Source: Desulfosarcina alkanivorans
GTDB lineage: Bacteria; Desulfobacterota; Desulfobacteria; Desulfobacterales; Desulfosarcinaceae
Assembly (NCBI RefSeq): GCF_009688945.1
Contig: NZ_AP021874.1
Location: forward strand, 1,798,001-1,862,000
Direction: 5' to 3'
Length of the DNA: 64,000 nt
A model generated the notes under the pieces. The model ran no database searches. It saw only the letters and a list, made by a program, of their open reading frames with translations, and was not told the origin of the DNA. The translations under genes and the position numbers were made by a program. Below are positions 17,215 to 24,879 of the stretch, piece after piece (within the stretch, counting starts at the first letter, position 1; each line of letters opens with the position of its first letter).

Positions 17215-18597
17215 TCAGGCACTCAGACGAAGCCGCTCCTGATCGAGGATGTGGTTGCCGATGCGGGTCACCAGCCGCAACCCCAGGCCTGCGTCATCCG
17301 CCCGGACCACCTTGCCGGCGATCGGCAATGCGCGCCGACCGGCCAGAGCGATGGTGCCGCGGACGATGCGCGAATGGGCCATGCCATGGTCCGATGCCAG
17401 GCGCATGCCGGCGGCGCTCAGGTCCAGGACGGGAATCGAGCGGCCGTCAATGGTGCATCGCGGACGCCGGTCCACAGGATAAACCAGCCGGCCGTGCCGC
17501 CGCCTTTCATTGGCCGGTCCGTCATCGCGCGTTCCCTGGACCCCGTCATCGGCTGCCGGCAGGGAGGCCTTCCTTCTGGCCGTGAGCGACGCCTCGATGT
17601 CCAGCAGGTCGGACATGATCTGCTGACGGGCCGCCTCGTCGCCGTCAACCGCATGGGAAGGGGACAAGCGGTCCGCCGGAGGGGGCGGGGAAGAAGGCGG
17701 TTGCGCTGCGGTTGTCCGCGCGGCCGGGTCCGCCGTCGGTTCCTGGAACATGCGCATCCGCTCGCGGGCCTCGATCAACGTATGGGTCAATGCCTTCAAG
17801 CGGGACTTTTCCTTTTCCAGTCGATCTTCGGCACAGACCGCTTCGGCAGCGGCGGTTTCCTCTGATTTGCGGATGCGCCGGGCCTGCTCCCGGGCCTTGT
17901 CCGCCTCGACCGAGGCTTCCCGGGCCGCCTGCCGGGCGGCAATCACCCGGTCGCGGGCCTTTTCCGCCACGGCAATGGCCTCCGCCATGGCCCGTTTGAC
18001 TTCGATGTCCAGCAAAAGCGCACGGGACTTGGCGGATTTGGCGGCAATGACGGCATCCATGCTTGCCTGTCTGGCCGATTCATGCTGGCGGCTGGCCGAT
18101 GTCACCGCCGCCGCCGCCGACGTCACCGCCTGTCGGGCGGCCGGCAGCGCCGACTCCGCCTGATGCAGGCGCCGCGCGGTAATGGAAACCGCCGCTTCAA
18201 CGGTTCGGGTGTTCGGTTCGGGAAGCACGGGGGCCACCTCCCCGGCCGCATCCTCGGCCGGGTCGGTGTTGAAATTGATGGTAAAGTGAAGGTCGGTCGA
18301 TTCGTGTCCGCCGGCGGCCGCCGGCCGGGCCGTGGCCGCTGCCGATTCGGGGGCGTGACGGGGATCCTGATCCGAAAGGAACCCTACCGCTTTTTCATAG
18401 GCGCAGGTGAGCAGTTCCATATCCTCCTGCCGGTCGCCGCCTTTTCCGGTGCCGGCATCCTGGTGAAACTGGTCAATCATCCGGTGAAGATCGGCGTAGG
18501 CCCGGTTGGCGTCATCGATGGTGGCATCCGGCGGCAAATCCAGCAGCTTCAGGCTCGCTTCCAGTCCCATATCTTCCTTTCCGTTGAAAAACAGCAT
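17215..18597 (-). CDS. J-like domain / coiled-coil / PilZ domain protein
   Basis: A 460-aa protein in three parts. Residues about 12-75 resemble a DnaJ-type helical domain (LKLLDLPPDATIDDANRAYADLH...), but the HPD tripeptide needed to activate DnaK is absent. Residues about 125-280 are Ala/Glu/Arg-rich heptads forming a long coiled coil. Residues about 365-455 form a PilZ domain opening with NERRRHGR and containing VLDLSAAGMRL, the two motifs that bind cyclic di-GMP. The start may be 18597 (GAGG before it) or an internal ATG at 18570 (GGAAG). It could link cyclic di-GMP to a structural scaffold. Confidence 0.75.
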   Translation of the reverse strand: MLFFNGKEDMGLEASLKLLDLPPDATIDDANRAYADLHRMIDQFHQDAGTGKGGDRQEDMELLTCAYEKAVGFLSDQDPRHAPESAAATARPAAAGGHESTDLHFTINFNTDPAEDAAGEVAPVLPEPNTRTVEAAVSITARRLHQAESALPAARQAVTSAAAAVTSASRQHESARQASMDAVIAAKSAKSRALLLDIEVKRAMAEAIAVAEKARDRVIAARQAAREASVEADKAREQARRIRKSEETAAAEAVCAEDRLEKEKSRLKALTHTLIEARERMRMFQEPTADPAARTTAAQPPSSPPPPADRLSPSHAVDGDEAARQQIMSDLLDIEASLTARRKASLPAADDGVQGTRDDGPANERRRHGRLVYPVDRRPRCTIDGRSIPVLDLSAAGMRLASDHGMAHSRIVRGTIALAGRRALPIAGKVVRADDAGLGLRLVTRIGNHILDQERLRLSA

Positions 18598-18793
18598 CGT
18601 GGCCTCAAAAGGGTCGGGTCATTGGTTGAACAGCACGATGTCTCGATTCTACAAGTTCCATGCCACAGAAAAGAATTAATCCGGTGAACGAAAAAGCCGG
18701 ATTTCATGCCTTGGGAGGAGTCACCACCCGCTTCCGGGGGCGGTCCGGTGTCAAATAGATGGCAAGTGAGTCAAAAATCGGGGGCGTGGCCGC

Positions 18794-19150
18794 TCAGGGA
18801 ATGCGGTGGTAGGTTTCAATGGCGCCTTCTCCGGGAAAGGCCAGGGTCAGCCGCTCGCCCAGCCGGGTGTACCGGGCATCGACAACCTCCGCATCCGCTT
18901 CACCGTGCCGGATCTCGAACTGGATGCCGTCCGCACCCACCAGCCGGTATTTTCCGGAAACGGGCATGCCCTCGTTGTCGACGGCATGAAACCCGCCATC
19001 GACGGCAAATTCCACGCTGGCGCTGCCTTCCATCGCTTTCCAGCGGCCGACGAGGCTCGGCCCGGAAGCACAGCCATGGGCGGCAAGCACCAGAGTGATC
19101 AGGGCAATCAGGATCCGGCCGCAGGGCCGGTGAGAATGGGTGGATGTCAT
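18794..19150 (-). CDS. Small putative lipoprotein
   Basis: A 118-aa protein with a basic N-terminus, a hydrophobic stretch (ILIALITLVLAAHGC) and a probable lipid-attachment Cys near residue 27. The mature domain is a short beta-rich unit: SLVGRWKAMEGSASVEFAVDGGF, GKYRLVGADGIQFEI and RLTLAFPGEGAIETYHRI, reminiscent of lipocalin-like lipoproteins. No function is assignable. The upstream lipobox is imperfect (AHG before Cys). Confidence 0.55.
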   Translation of the reverse strand: MTSTHSHRPCGRILIALITLVLAAHGCASGPSLVGRWKAMEGSASVEFAVDGGFHAVDNEGMPVSGKYRLVGADGIQFEIRHGEADAEVVDARYTRLGERLTLAFPGEGAIETYHRIP

Positions 19151-19239
19151 GGTCGGCCTCTTTCGCTGTCCGCTTTACCCGACAGGATAATCGGCACCGC
19201 AAGGAAAATCAACGCCAAAGTGCCAACCGGCCGGCCAGG

Positions 19240-19268
19240 TTGACAACCGGTGCCGCGGCTGTTAGTCA
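19240..19268 (+). promoter_or_regulatory. Predicted promoter of the TrmB-family regulator gene
   Basis: A perfect -35 TTGACA (19240-19245) and a weak -10 TAGTCA (19263-19268) are spaced by 17 bp, predicting a start near 19275. The same arrangement, perfect -35 with a weak TAG-type -10, precedes the saccharopine operon at 23379. A weak -10 next to an operator is typical of regulated promoters. Confidence 0.55.
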
Positions 19269-19273
19269 AATTA

Positions 19274-19293
19274 GTTGTACGCTTTGTGACAAC
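19274..19293. promoter_or_regulatory. Inverted-repeat operator GTTGT-N10-ACAAC, copy 1
   Basis: GTTGT (19274-19278) and ACAAC (19289-19293) flank exactly ten bases. The element covers the predicted transcription start and ends 14 bp before the regulator ATG. The inner right half TGTG matches CGTG in the second copy at 23407-23426. The placement suggests autorepression. Confidence 0.6.
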
Positions 19294-19307
19294 AAAAAGG
19301 AACCGCC

Positions 19308-20096
19308 ATGCAAACGTCATACAACCTGGCGACGCTCGGTCTGTCCGATTATGCGATCCGCACCTATCTCTCCCTTCTCGAGGACTTCCCCACCAATGGA
19401 TCCCAGTTGAGCAAACGGTCGGGCATCCCCCGCGCACGGATCTACGATGTCCTGCAAACCCTGAGAAGGCGGGGATTTGTGGCCGAGGCCAGCAAAGGGA
19501 CCTTTGTCCCGCTGCCGCCCGACGAACTGATCAAACAATTGCGGCAGGACCACGAAAAAGACCTCGATCGTTTCAAACAGCTGGTCGACCGCGTCCGGGC
19601 GCCGGCGGACCACGACTTCATCTGGACCGTAACCGGCTATCACCGGGTGCTGGACAAGGCCGTGGAAATGATCGAGAGCGCCCGCCGGGAAATCTACATC
19701 CGGCTGTTTCCGCAGGAGGCCGAAAAGCTGGTCCAATCACTGAAGAAGGCGGAGAAGCGGGCGGTGCAGGTCAAATGTATTTTCATGGAACCGTTTCCCC
19801 GGACCTTTGCCATCCAGGTGACCCACCCGCAGCATGAAGTGGTGGAACGCAACCTGGGCGGGCGCTCCTTCGACCTGGTGGTGGACAAAGCGGAGTTTAT
19901 CGGCGGCCTGTTCACGGCGGGAGACATCGATACGTGCCGCATCAACTGGGGCCGCAACCGATGGTTCGTCACCACCGGGCGGGACAGCCTGAGGCACGAT
20001 TTTTTCCACTATTTCCTCTACAAAATCCACACCCTGCACCAGCCCCTCGATGACAATGAGAAGCGATTTTATGAAATGATTCAAAATGACATGTAG
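19308..20096 (+). CDS. TrmB-family transcriptional regulator
   Basis: A 262-aa regulator. Residues about 6-75 are a TrmB winged helix-turn-helix (LATLGLSDYAIRTYLSLLE, TNGSQLSKRSGIPRARIYDVLQTLRRRGFV). A short coiled stretch follows (IKQLRQDHEKDLDRFKQLV), then a C-terminal effector domain of the phospholipase D-like type found in this family (EIYIRLFPQEAEKLVQSL...). The ligand is unknown. The ATG at 19308 follows AAAAAGGAACCGCC. Its own promoter carries the inverted repeat also found before the saccharopine operon 3.5 kb downstream, so its ligand may be lysine, saccharopine or a related amino acid. Confidence 0.85.
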   Translation: MQTSYNLATLGLSDYAIRTYLSLLEDFPTNGSQLSKRSGIPRARIYDVLQTLRRRGFVAEASKGTFVPLPPDELIKQLRQDHEKDLDRFKQLVDRVRAPADHDFIWTVTGYHRVLDKAVEMIESARREIYIRLFPQEAEKLVQSLKKAEKRAVQVKCIFMEPFPRTFAIQVTHPQHEVVERNLGGRSFDLVVDKAEFIGGLFTAGDIDTCRINWGRNRWFVTTGRDSLRHDFFHYFLYKIHTLHQPLDDNEKRFYEMIQNDM

Positions 20097-20120
20097 GTCC
20101 TGAGGCAGCCGGGGCCGCTG

Positions 20121-20750
20121 TTACTGGGAAACCTTCAGCCGCGTGGGCGTCATGATGGTGGCGGCCTCTTTTCCGTCAAGATCCGGCCGGTACATGGTGG
20201 CGGCGTCCATGGCATAGGTCCAGGGCAGCCCCTCCCGTTTCCAGCCGCCGTCCCAGCGTTTGCCGTAGTATACGCTGGTTGGGTTTTTGTTTTTCCCGCC
20301 TTCGAAGCCCCCCATCATGTTGAAGACCCTGTCTTCGCTGAAGCCTGCATTGACGGCTTCGTCGCAGGCCGTGCAGCTGCGGCCGCCGCTGCGGCACAAG
20401 ACGATGAGGGTGTCCTGATCCGGGTTGAACCGCGCCCGCAGTTCGTTTGCAAAATCGGGATTGGCCACGGTCGCATACCCCGTTTTGCCGGCGGTGGTGG
20501 AGAAAAAACGCAGGGGAATGTGGTGGGCCCCCACCGGATGCCCCACAAACTGGTATTCCGCCCGGGTCCGGCAATCCACCAGAAAGGTGTGATCGGGGTC
20601 TTTCCGGACCATTTCGTATGCCTGTACAGGCGTGACGTCGCCCCCGAGGTGCGCCTTGCCGGCCTGATAGGCAAACCCGCCTGCCGAAGCGCCGGCGGAC
20701 ATCGCAAGCACCATTGCCAGAGTGAAAAAAATGCCTTTGCGGATCATCAT
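20121..20750 (-). CDS. Exported rhodanese-like domain protein
   Basis: A 209-aa protein with a signal peptide (MMIRKGIFFTLAMVLAMSAGASA) and one rhodanese domain (residues about 38-165). The catalytic loop is VLCRSGGRSC, with the active cysteine at about 121, and the domain ends in NMMGGFEGG. It should act in the periplasm on a sulfane sulfur or related group. It converges with the TrmB-family gene. AGGAGG lies five bases before the ATG, and a small reading frame ends just upstream. Confidence 0.85.
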   Translation of the reverse strand: MMIRKGIFFTLAMVLAMSAGASAGGFAYQAGKAHLGGDVTPVQAYEMVRKDPDHTFLVDCRTRAEYQFVGHPVGAHHIPLRFFSTTAGKTGYATVANPDFANELRARFNPDQDTLIVLCRSGGRSCTACDEAVNAGFSEDRVFNMMGGFEGGKNKNPTSVYYGKRWDGGWKREGLPWTYAMDAATMYRPDLDGKEAATIMTPTRLKVSQ

Positions 20751-20760
20751 CGGACCTCCT

Positions 20761-20922
20761 TTAACGGTTTGGGTAGCTGATCTGGGGAACGATCACACCG
20801 CCATTGGCCTGTCGTTCCCATTCGTCCATGTCGGCCATGACCCGAAATAAAGGAATGGCGGCGGCATGGGTTGCCGTTTGGGTGGCGGAGATACCTGAAC
20901 AGACGGCAAGCGGTGCATTCAC
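20761..20922 (-). CDS. Possible small ORF upstream of the rhodanese gene, 53 aa
   Basis: An open frame with a GTG start encodes a short protein ending MADMDEWERQANGGVIVPQISYPNR. It stops 10 bp before the rhodanese start, so the two could be cotranscribed. The C-terminal half reads like real protein, but there is no good ribosome binding site and no recognised family. It may be the remnant of a longer gene. Confidence 0.3.
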   Translation of the reverse strand: MNAPLAVCSGISATQTATHAAAIPLFRVMADMDEWERQANGGVIVPQISYPNR

Positions 20923-21247
20923 GACAATGGCCCGCCGAAGGCGAATGAATGAGCAGAGGGCGCGCGAAAGGCAGGAACAGCGAGGAATCGGACCGTGCGA
21001 TGGGAACCCCGGAAAGGATAAGAAAAGCCTATACCCGGTCCGACCGGAATGTCAACAGGGAAGACGGGCCGCAGCGCCCGGCAGATAAATATTGACAAAC
21101 CGGTGCCTGAAACACAAAAAATGGCATATGCCCAATAAATAAAACCACTCCCCTCCCTGACCCTTTCGCTGAAGCAGCAATTACGGCCGCGTGAGCGATT
21201 GCAGAGCACGGGCTTTGAATAACGGCGCCCAACATGGAGGTATACAT
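20923..21247. other. Gene-free spacer upstream of the metallo-hydrolase gene
   Basis: About 325 bp without a supportable gene. A TTGACA at 21092-21097 followed by ACCGGTGCC resembles the -35 region of the TrmB-family gene, but there is no acceptable -10 at 16-18 bp and no copy of GTTGT-N10-ACAAC. GGAGG at 21236-21240 is the ribosome binding site of the next gene. Confidence 0.35.
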
Positions 21248-22090
21248 GTGAAACTGACGGTGCTGGTCGACAACAACACCCTGATCGATCGCTATTTCCT
21301 CGCCGAACCGGGAGTCGCCTTCTACATTGAAATCGATGACCGGCGGGTGCTCTTCGATACGGGCTACTCGGACGTTTTTATGAAAAATGCGGCCAAGATG
21401 GGCATCGACGTGCTCGATGTCGACACGGTGGTGCTCTCCCACGCCCACCTGGACCACACCTGGGGGCTGCAGCATCTGATCCAGGCCTATGCCGAACGGC
21501 GGTTCGAAAACCGACCGCTCAAATGCCCCGCCCTGGTCGCCCATCCGTCCATATTCGACCGGCGCTTCATCCCCGGCCTCGGCGATATCGGCTGTCTGGT
21601 GCCGGAGGAAACGGTCCGCCAGTATTTTGAACTGCAGCTGTCCCGGAAACCGCAGTGGCTGCATCCGGACCTGGTATTTTTAGGAGAGATCCAAAGAGAA
21701 AACGAATTCGAGGCTTGCGATCCCATCGGCCGCATCCGGCAGGCCGATACCGAAACGGATGATTTTCTGCTGGATGATTCATCCCTGGCCTACCGGTCGT
21801 CTCGGGGGCTGGTGATCATCGCCGGGTGCGCCCATGCGGGCATCTGCAACACGGTGGCCCAGGCCATGCGGGTCTGTGACGACACCCGCCTGGCGGACAT
21901 CATCGGCGGGTTCCACCTGCTGGATCCGACCCAAAAGCAGTTGAACAAAACCGTTGAAAAGCTGGCGGCGTGGGAGCCGAAAACCCTCCACGCCTGCCAC
22001 TGCACCGATTTGAAATCCCGATTGGCATTGTCACGGGCAGCCGACCTTCAGGAGGTCGGCGTGGGACTTGAACTGAATTACGAAAACTGA
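21248..22090 (+). CDS. MBL-fold metallo-hydrolase
   Basis: A 280-aa metallo-beta-lactamase-fold enzyme starting at the GTG at 21248, eight bases after GGAGG. The metal motif is SHAHLDHTWG (HxHxDH). Later ligand regions are IAGCAHAGICNTV and LHACHCTDLKSRLAL. The layout matches the group annotated as 7,8-dihydropterin-6-yl-methyl-4-(beta-D-ribofuranosyl)aminobenzene-5'-phosphate synthase-like hydrolases; the real substrate is not known. The branched-chain-type binding protein gene begins 12 bp downstream and is likely cotranscribed. Confidence 0.8.
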   Translation: MKLTVLVDNNTLIDRYFLAEPGVAFYIEIDDRRVLFDTGYSDVFMKNAAKMGIDVLDVDTVVLSHAHLDHTWGLQHLIQAYAERRFENRPLKCPALVAHPSIFDRRFIPGLGDIGCLVPEETVRQYFELQLSRKPQWLHPDLVFLGEIQRENEFEACDPIGRIRQADTETDDFLLDDSSLAYRSSRGLVIIAGCAHAGICNTVAQAMRVCDDTRLADIIGGFHLLDPTQKQLNKTVEKLAAWEPKTLHACHCTDLKSRLALSRAADLQEVGVGLELNYEN

Positions 22091-22101
22091 AAAAGGAGAA
22101 A

Positions 22102-23232
22102 ATGATGCGACGAGGGAAGCGAATGGCGGCGATGGTGATGGTGTTGCTTGCGGGCGCCCTGTATGGTGGGCCGGCGGCCGGTGCGGAGGGCACGGTCAAG
22201 ATGGGCGTCGCCGGCGCCCACAGCGGCGATCTGGCCTCCTATGGCATTCCCACGGTAAAGGCCGCCGAACTGGTGGTCCAAAACATCAATGCCAGGGGCG
22301 GCGTACTGGGAAAACCGGTGGAACTGGTGGTCGAGGACGATCAGTGCAAGACCGAAGTGGCCGTCAACGTGGCCACCAAACTGCTCACCGAAGACGTGAG
22401 CGTGGTGCTGGGGCACATCTGCAGCGGGCCGTGCAAGGCATCGCTGGGAATCTATGCCACCAAGGGGGTGATCCTCATGTCCCCCTCCGCCACCAACACC
22501 GACCTGACCAAAAGCGGCCAGCACGGCAACTTCTTCCGGACGATTGCCCCGGACGATGCCCAGGCCCGGACCCAGGTCGATTTCTGCCTGAATGAACTCA
22601 AGGCCGGAAAAATCGCCATCGTACATGACAAGGGCGATTACGGCAAAGGGCTGGCCGTGTTCGCCAAAGGCTTTCTGGAAAATGACGATCGGGGCGAACT
22701 GGTGCTTTTTGAAGGCATCACCCCCGGTGCGGTGGACTACTCGGCAGTGATCAACAAAGTCAAACGCACCAGAGCCGACGTGCTCCTGTACGGCGGTTTT
22801 CACCCCGAGGCGTCCAAGCTGGTCCAGCAGATGCGCCGGAAAAAAATGAAGACGATCTTCATTTCCGATGACGGTGTCAAGGATATCACGTTCATCAAAG
22901 TGGCCGGCCGGTATGCCGAGGGCGTTTACGCCACCGGCCCCACGGACACCACGGGCAACCCGCTGGCCATCGCTGCCATCGAGGCGCACCGCAAGGCCTA
23001 CGGATCGGATCCCGGGGCCTTTTACCTCAACGCCTACGCGGCGGCGACCGCTCTTCTGGAAGGCATTCAAATTGCCGGCAGCACCGACTATGAGGCGGTT
23101 TCCAAGGCGCTGCGGAGCAACTATTTCGATACCCCCCTGGGGCATATCAGCTTCGATCAACGCGGCGACGCCATCGGGGTGGGGTTTGCCGTGTTCCAGG
23201 TAAAGGATGGACAATACGTCGAGGTCAATTAA
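22102..23232 (+). CDS. Orphan LivJ-type ABC substrate-binding protein
   Basis: A 376-aa periplasmic binding protein of the branched-chain amino-acid (Leu/Ile/Val-binding) family. A signal peptide (MMRRGKRMAAMVMVLLAGALYGGPAAGA) precedes VKMGVAGAHSGDLASYGIPTVKAAELVVQNINARGGVLGKPVELVVEDDQC, the typical opening. FLENDDRGELVLFEGITPGAVDYSAVINKVK is the second-lobe hallmark. AAAAGGAGAAA precedes the ATG. No LivH, LivM, LivG or LivF gene is in the window, so it must use a transporter encoded elsewhere or act as a sensor. Its place beside the saccharopine genes suggests an amino-acid ligand. Confidence 0.88.
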   Translation: MMRRGKRMAAMVMVLLAGALYGGPAAGAEGTVKMGVAGAHSGDLASYGIPTVKAAELVVQNINARGGVLGKPVELVVEDDQCKTEVAVNVATKLLTEDVSVVLGHICSGPCKASLGIYATKGVILMSPSATNTDLTKSGQHGNFFRTIAPDDAQARTQVDFCLNELKAGKIAIVHDKGDYGKGLAVFAKGFLENDDRGELVLFEGITPGAVDYSAVINKVKRTRADVLLYGGFHPEASKLVQQMRRKKMKTIFISDDGVKDITFIKVAGRYAEGVYATGPTDTTGNPLAIAAIEAHRKAYGSDPGAFYLNAYAAATALLEGIQIAGSTDYEAVSKALRSNYFDTPLGHISFDQRGDAIGVGFAVFQVKDGQYVEVN

Positions 23233-23378
23233 GCGATCGGAATCCATGGGCCAGAAAACGCCTGGCCCGTGGAACAAGTTCACGTGTCATTGCACCCTTT
23301 TCCTTCTCTGCATTCGTATAGCCAATGCGATATCGTCATCCCCATCCAACAGACCACCCGGGCCGGGCCTGAATTCCC

Positions 23379-23407
23379 TTGACACCAACCGACCGGATTG
23401 GTAGATG
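23379..23407 (+). promoter_or_regulatory. Predicted promoter of the saccharopine operon
   Basis: A perfect TTGACA (23379-23384), a 17-bp spacer and a weak -10 TAGATG (23402-23407). The predicted start is near 23414, giving a leader of about 110 nt. The -10 overlaps the inverted repeat that starts at 23405, which fits repression. Confidence 0.6.
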
Positions 23408-23428
23408 TTGTCCTGTTCGTGACAACAT
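23405..23428. promoter_or_regulatory. Inverted-repeat operator GTTGT-N10-ACAAC, copy 2
   Basis: ATGTTGT (23405-23411) and ACAACAT (23422-23428) are exact complements around ten bases. It is the same motif and spacing as at 19274-19293. It overlaps the -10 and the predicted start of the saccharopine operon and is presumed to bind the TrmB-family protein encoded at 19308. Confidence 0.6.
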
Positions 23429-23524
23429 TTTTCCCGGGGCAGCCGTATATTCCTGAATCGTCTTGTCAATTCTTATTTCCTGCCTGCCCATCCGGGGGCG
23501 AGCAGGCCCGTAAAGTGAGGACCC

Positions 23525-24877
23525 ATGAAGCAGATACTGATATTGGGCGCCGGCCTGGTGGCCCGACCTGCGGTTCGATACCTGCTCGAAAAAGGCGGCG
23601 TCCGGGTGGTCCTGGCCGATCAGGCCGTGGAGAAGGCCGACGCCATCATCGACGGACACCCCAATGGCCGCGCCGTCCGGTTGGATGTGGCCGATGCGGA
23701 AGCGCTGGACCGGCATGTCTCGGCGGCCGACATCGTGGTCAGCCTACTGCCGTGGACCCTGCACCCGCGAATCGCCGCGATTTGCCTGGCCCACGGCACG
23801 CACCTGGTCACCGCCTCCTATGTCAAGGAGGAGATGCAGGCCCTCCATGCCCGGGCAAAGGAAAAGGGCCTTACCTTCCTGAATGAGGTGGGGGTGGACC
23901 CGGGCCTGGACCACATGTCGGCCATGCAGATCATCGACACGGTCCAACGGGACGGCGGCCGCATCGACAGTTTCTTCTCCTATTGCGGGGGCCTGCCCGC
24001 CCTGGAGCACAACAACAATCCATTGGGATACAAGTTCTCCTGGAGTCCGGAAGGAGCCATGCTGGCAGCCACCAATGACGGTCGCTACAAAGAGCACGGT
24101 CAGGTGATCGACGTTCCCGGGGATGAACTGTTCAGGCATTACTGGCTGAAAAGTGTTCCCGGCGCAGGCGTTTTCGAAGCCTACGTCAACCGCGACGCCC
24201 TTCCCTACCTTGACATTTACGGGATCCGGGATGCCGCCGGCATGTACCGGGGAACCCTGCGCAACATCGGCTACTGCGAGACCTGGGATTTCATCAAGCA
24301 ACTGGGACTTCTCAACCAGCAGATGAAATTCGATTTCGATGAACTCACCCCCCGCGAGGTGATCGCCAACATCGTCAACTGCCGGGCGGAAGATATTCGC
24401 AAGGGGGTGGCCGCCTACCTCAACATTGCGGAGCACTCCCTGACCCTCAAAAAACTGGAGTGGCTGGGGCTGCTCTCCGACCGCCGGTTGAAAATCGGTA
24501 CGGCATCGGTCTTCGACATGTTCGCTCACACGCTCAAGCACCGGCTGGTCTACGACGATGGCGAAATGGACCTGCTGGTCATGCACCACGAATTCGAAGC
24601 CATCTACCCCGACCTGCCCCGGCAGCGCATCCAGTCCACCCTCATCGACTGCGGCATTCCCGGCGGTGACAGTTCCATGTCGCGCACCGTGGGCTACCCG
24701 GTAGGCATTGCCGCCGGCCTTCTGGCCGACGGGGAGATCACCCTGACCGGCGTACTCAGGCCGGTATATCCACAAATCTATGAACCCATCCTGGCCCAAT
24801 GCAGCCGCATGGGCATCCGCTTCAATGAACGGCGATCCGACCTGGACGCCGACGAACGCAGTTATTGGGGAGACTGA
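23525..24877 (+). CDS. Saccharopine dehydrogenase family protein (C-terminal-type, 450 aa)
   Basis: The N-terminal Rossmann motif is ILILGAGLVARPAVRYL (residues about 4-20). The saccharopine-binding domain follows with NEVGVDPGLDHMSAMQIID, DSFFSYCGGLPALEHNNNPLGYKFSWSPEGAML and GGDSSMSRTVGYPVGIAAGLLADGEI. These match the saccharopine dehydrogenase half of the lysine-degrading enzyme, which splits saccharopine to glutamate and aminoadipate semialdehyde. It is the first gene of a three-gene operon; the next start is two bases after its stop. A promoter and operator lie upstream. Confidence 0.88.
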   Translation: MKQILILGAGLVARPAVRYLLEKGGVRVVLADQAVEKADAIIDGHPNGRAVRLDVADAEALDRHVSAADIVVSLLPWTLHPRIAAICLAHGTHLVTASYVKEEMQALHARAKEKGLTFLNEVGVDPGLDHMSAMQIIDTVQRDGGRIDSFFSYCGGLPALEHNNNPLGYKFSWSPEGAMLAATNDGRYKEHGQVIDVPGDELFRHYWLKSVPGAGVFEAYVNRDALPYLDIYGIRDAAGMYRGTLRNIGYCETWDFIKQLGLLNQQMKFDFDELTPREVIANIVNCRAEDIRKGVAAYLNIAEHSLTLKKLEWLGLLSDRRLKIGTASVFDMFAHTLKHRLVYDDGEMDLLVMHHEFEAIYPDLPRQRIQSTLIDCGIPGGDSSMSRTVGYPVGIAAGLLADGEITLTGVLRPVYPQIYEPILAQCSRMGIRFNERRSDLDADERSYWGD

Positions 24878-24879
24878 AA

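Noticed and set aside
21092-21120. TTGACA as a promoter for the metallo-hydrolase gene
   Set aside because: A good -35 but no acceptable -10 at 16-18 bp; left as unproven.
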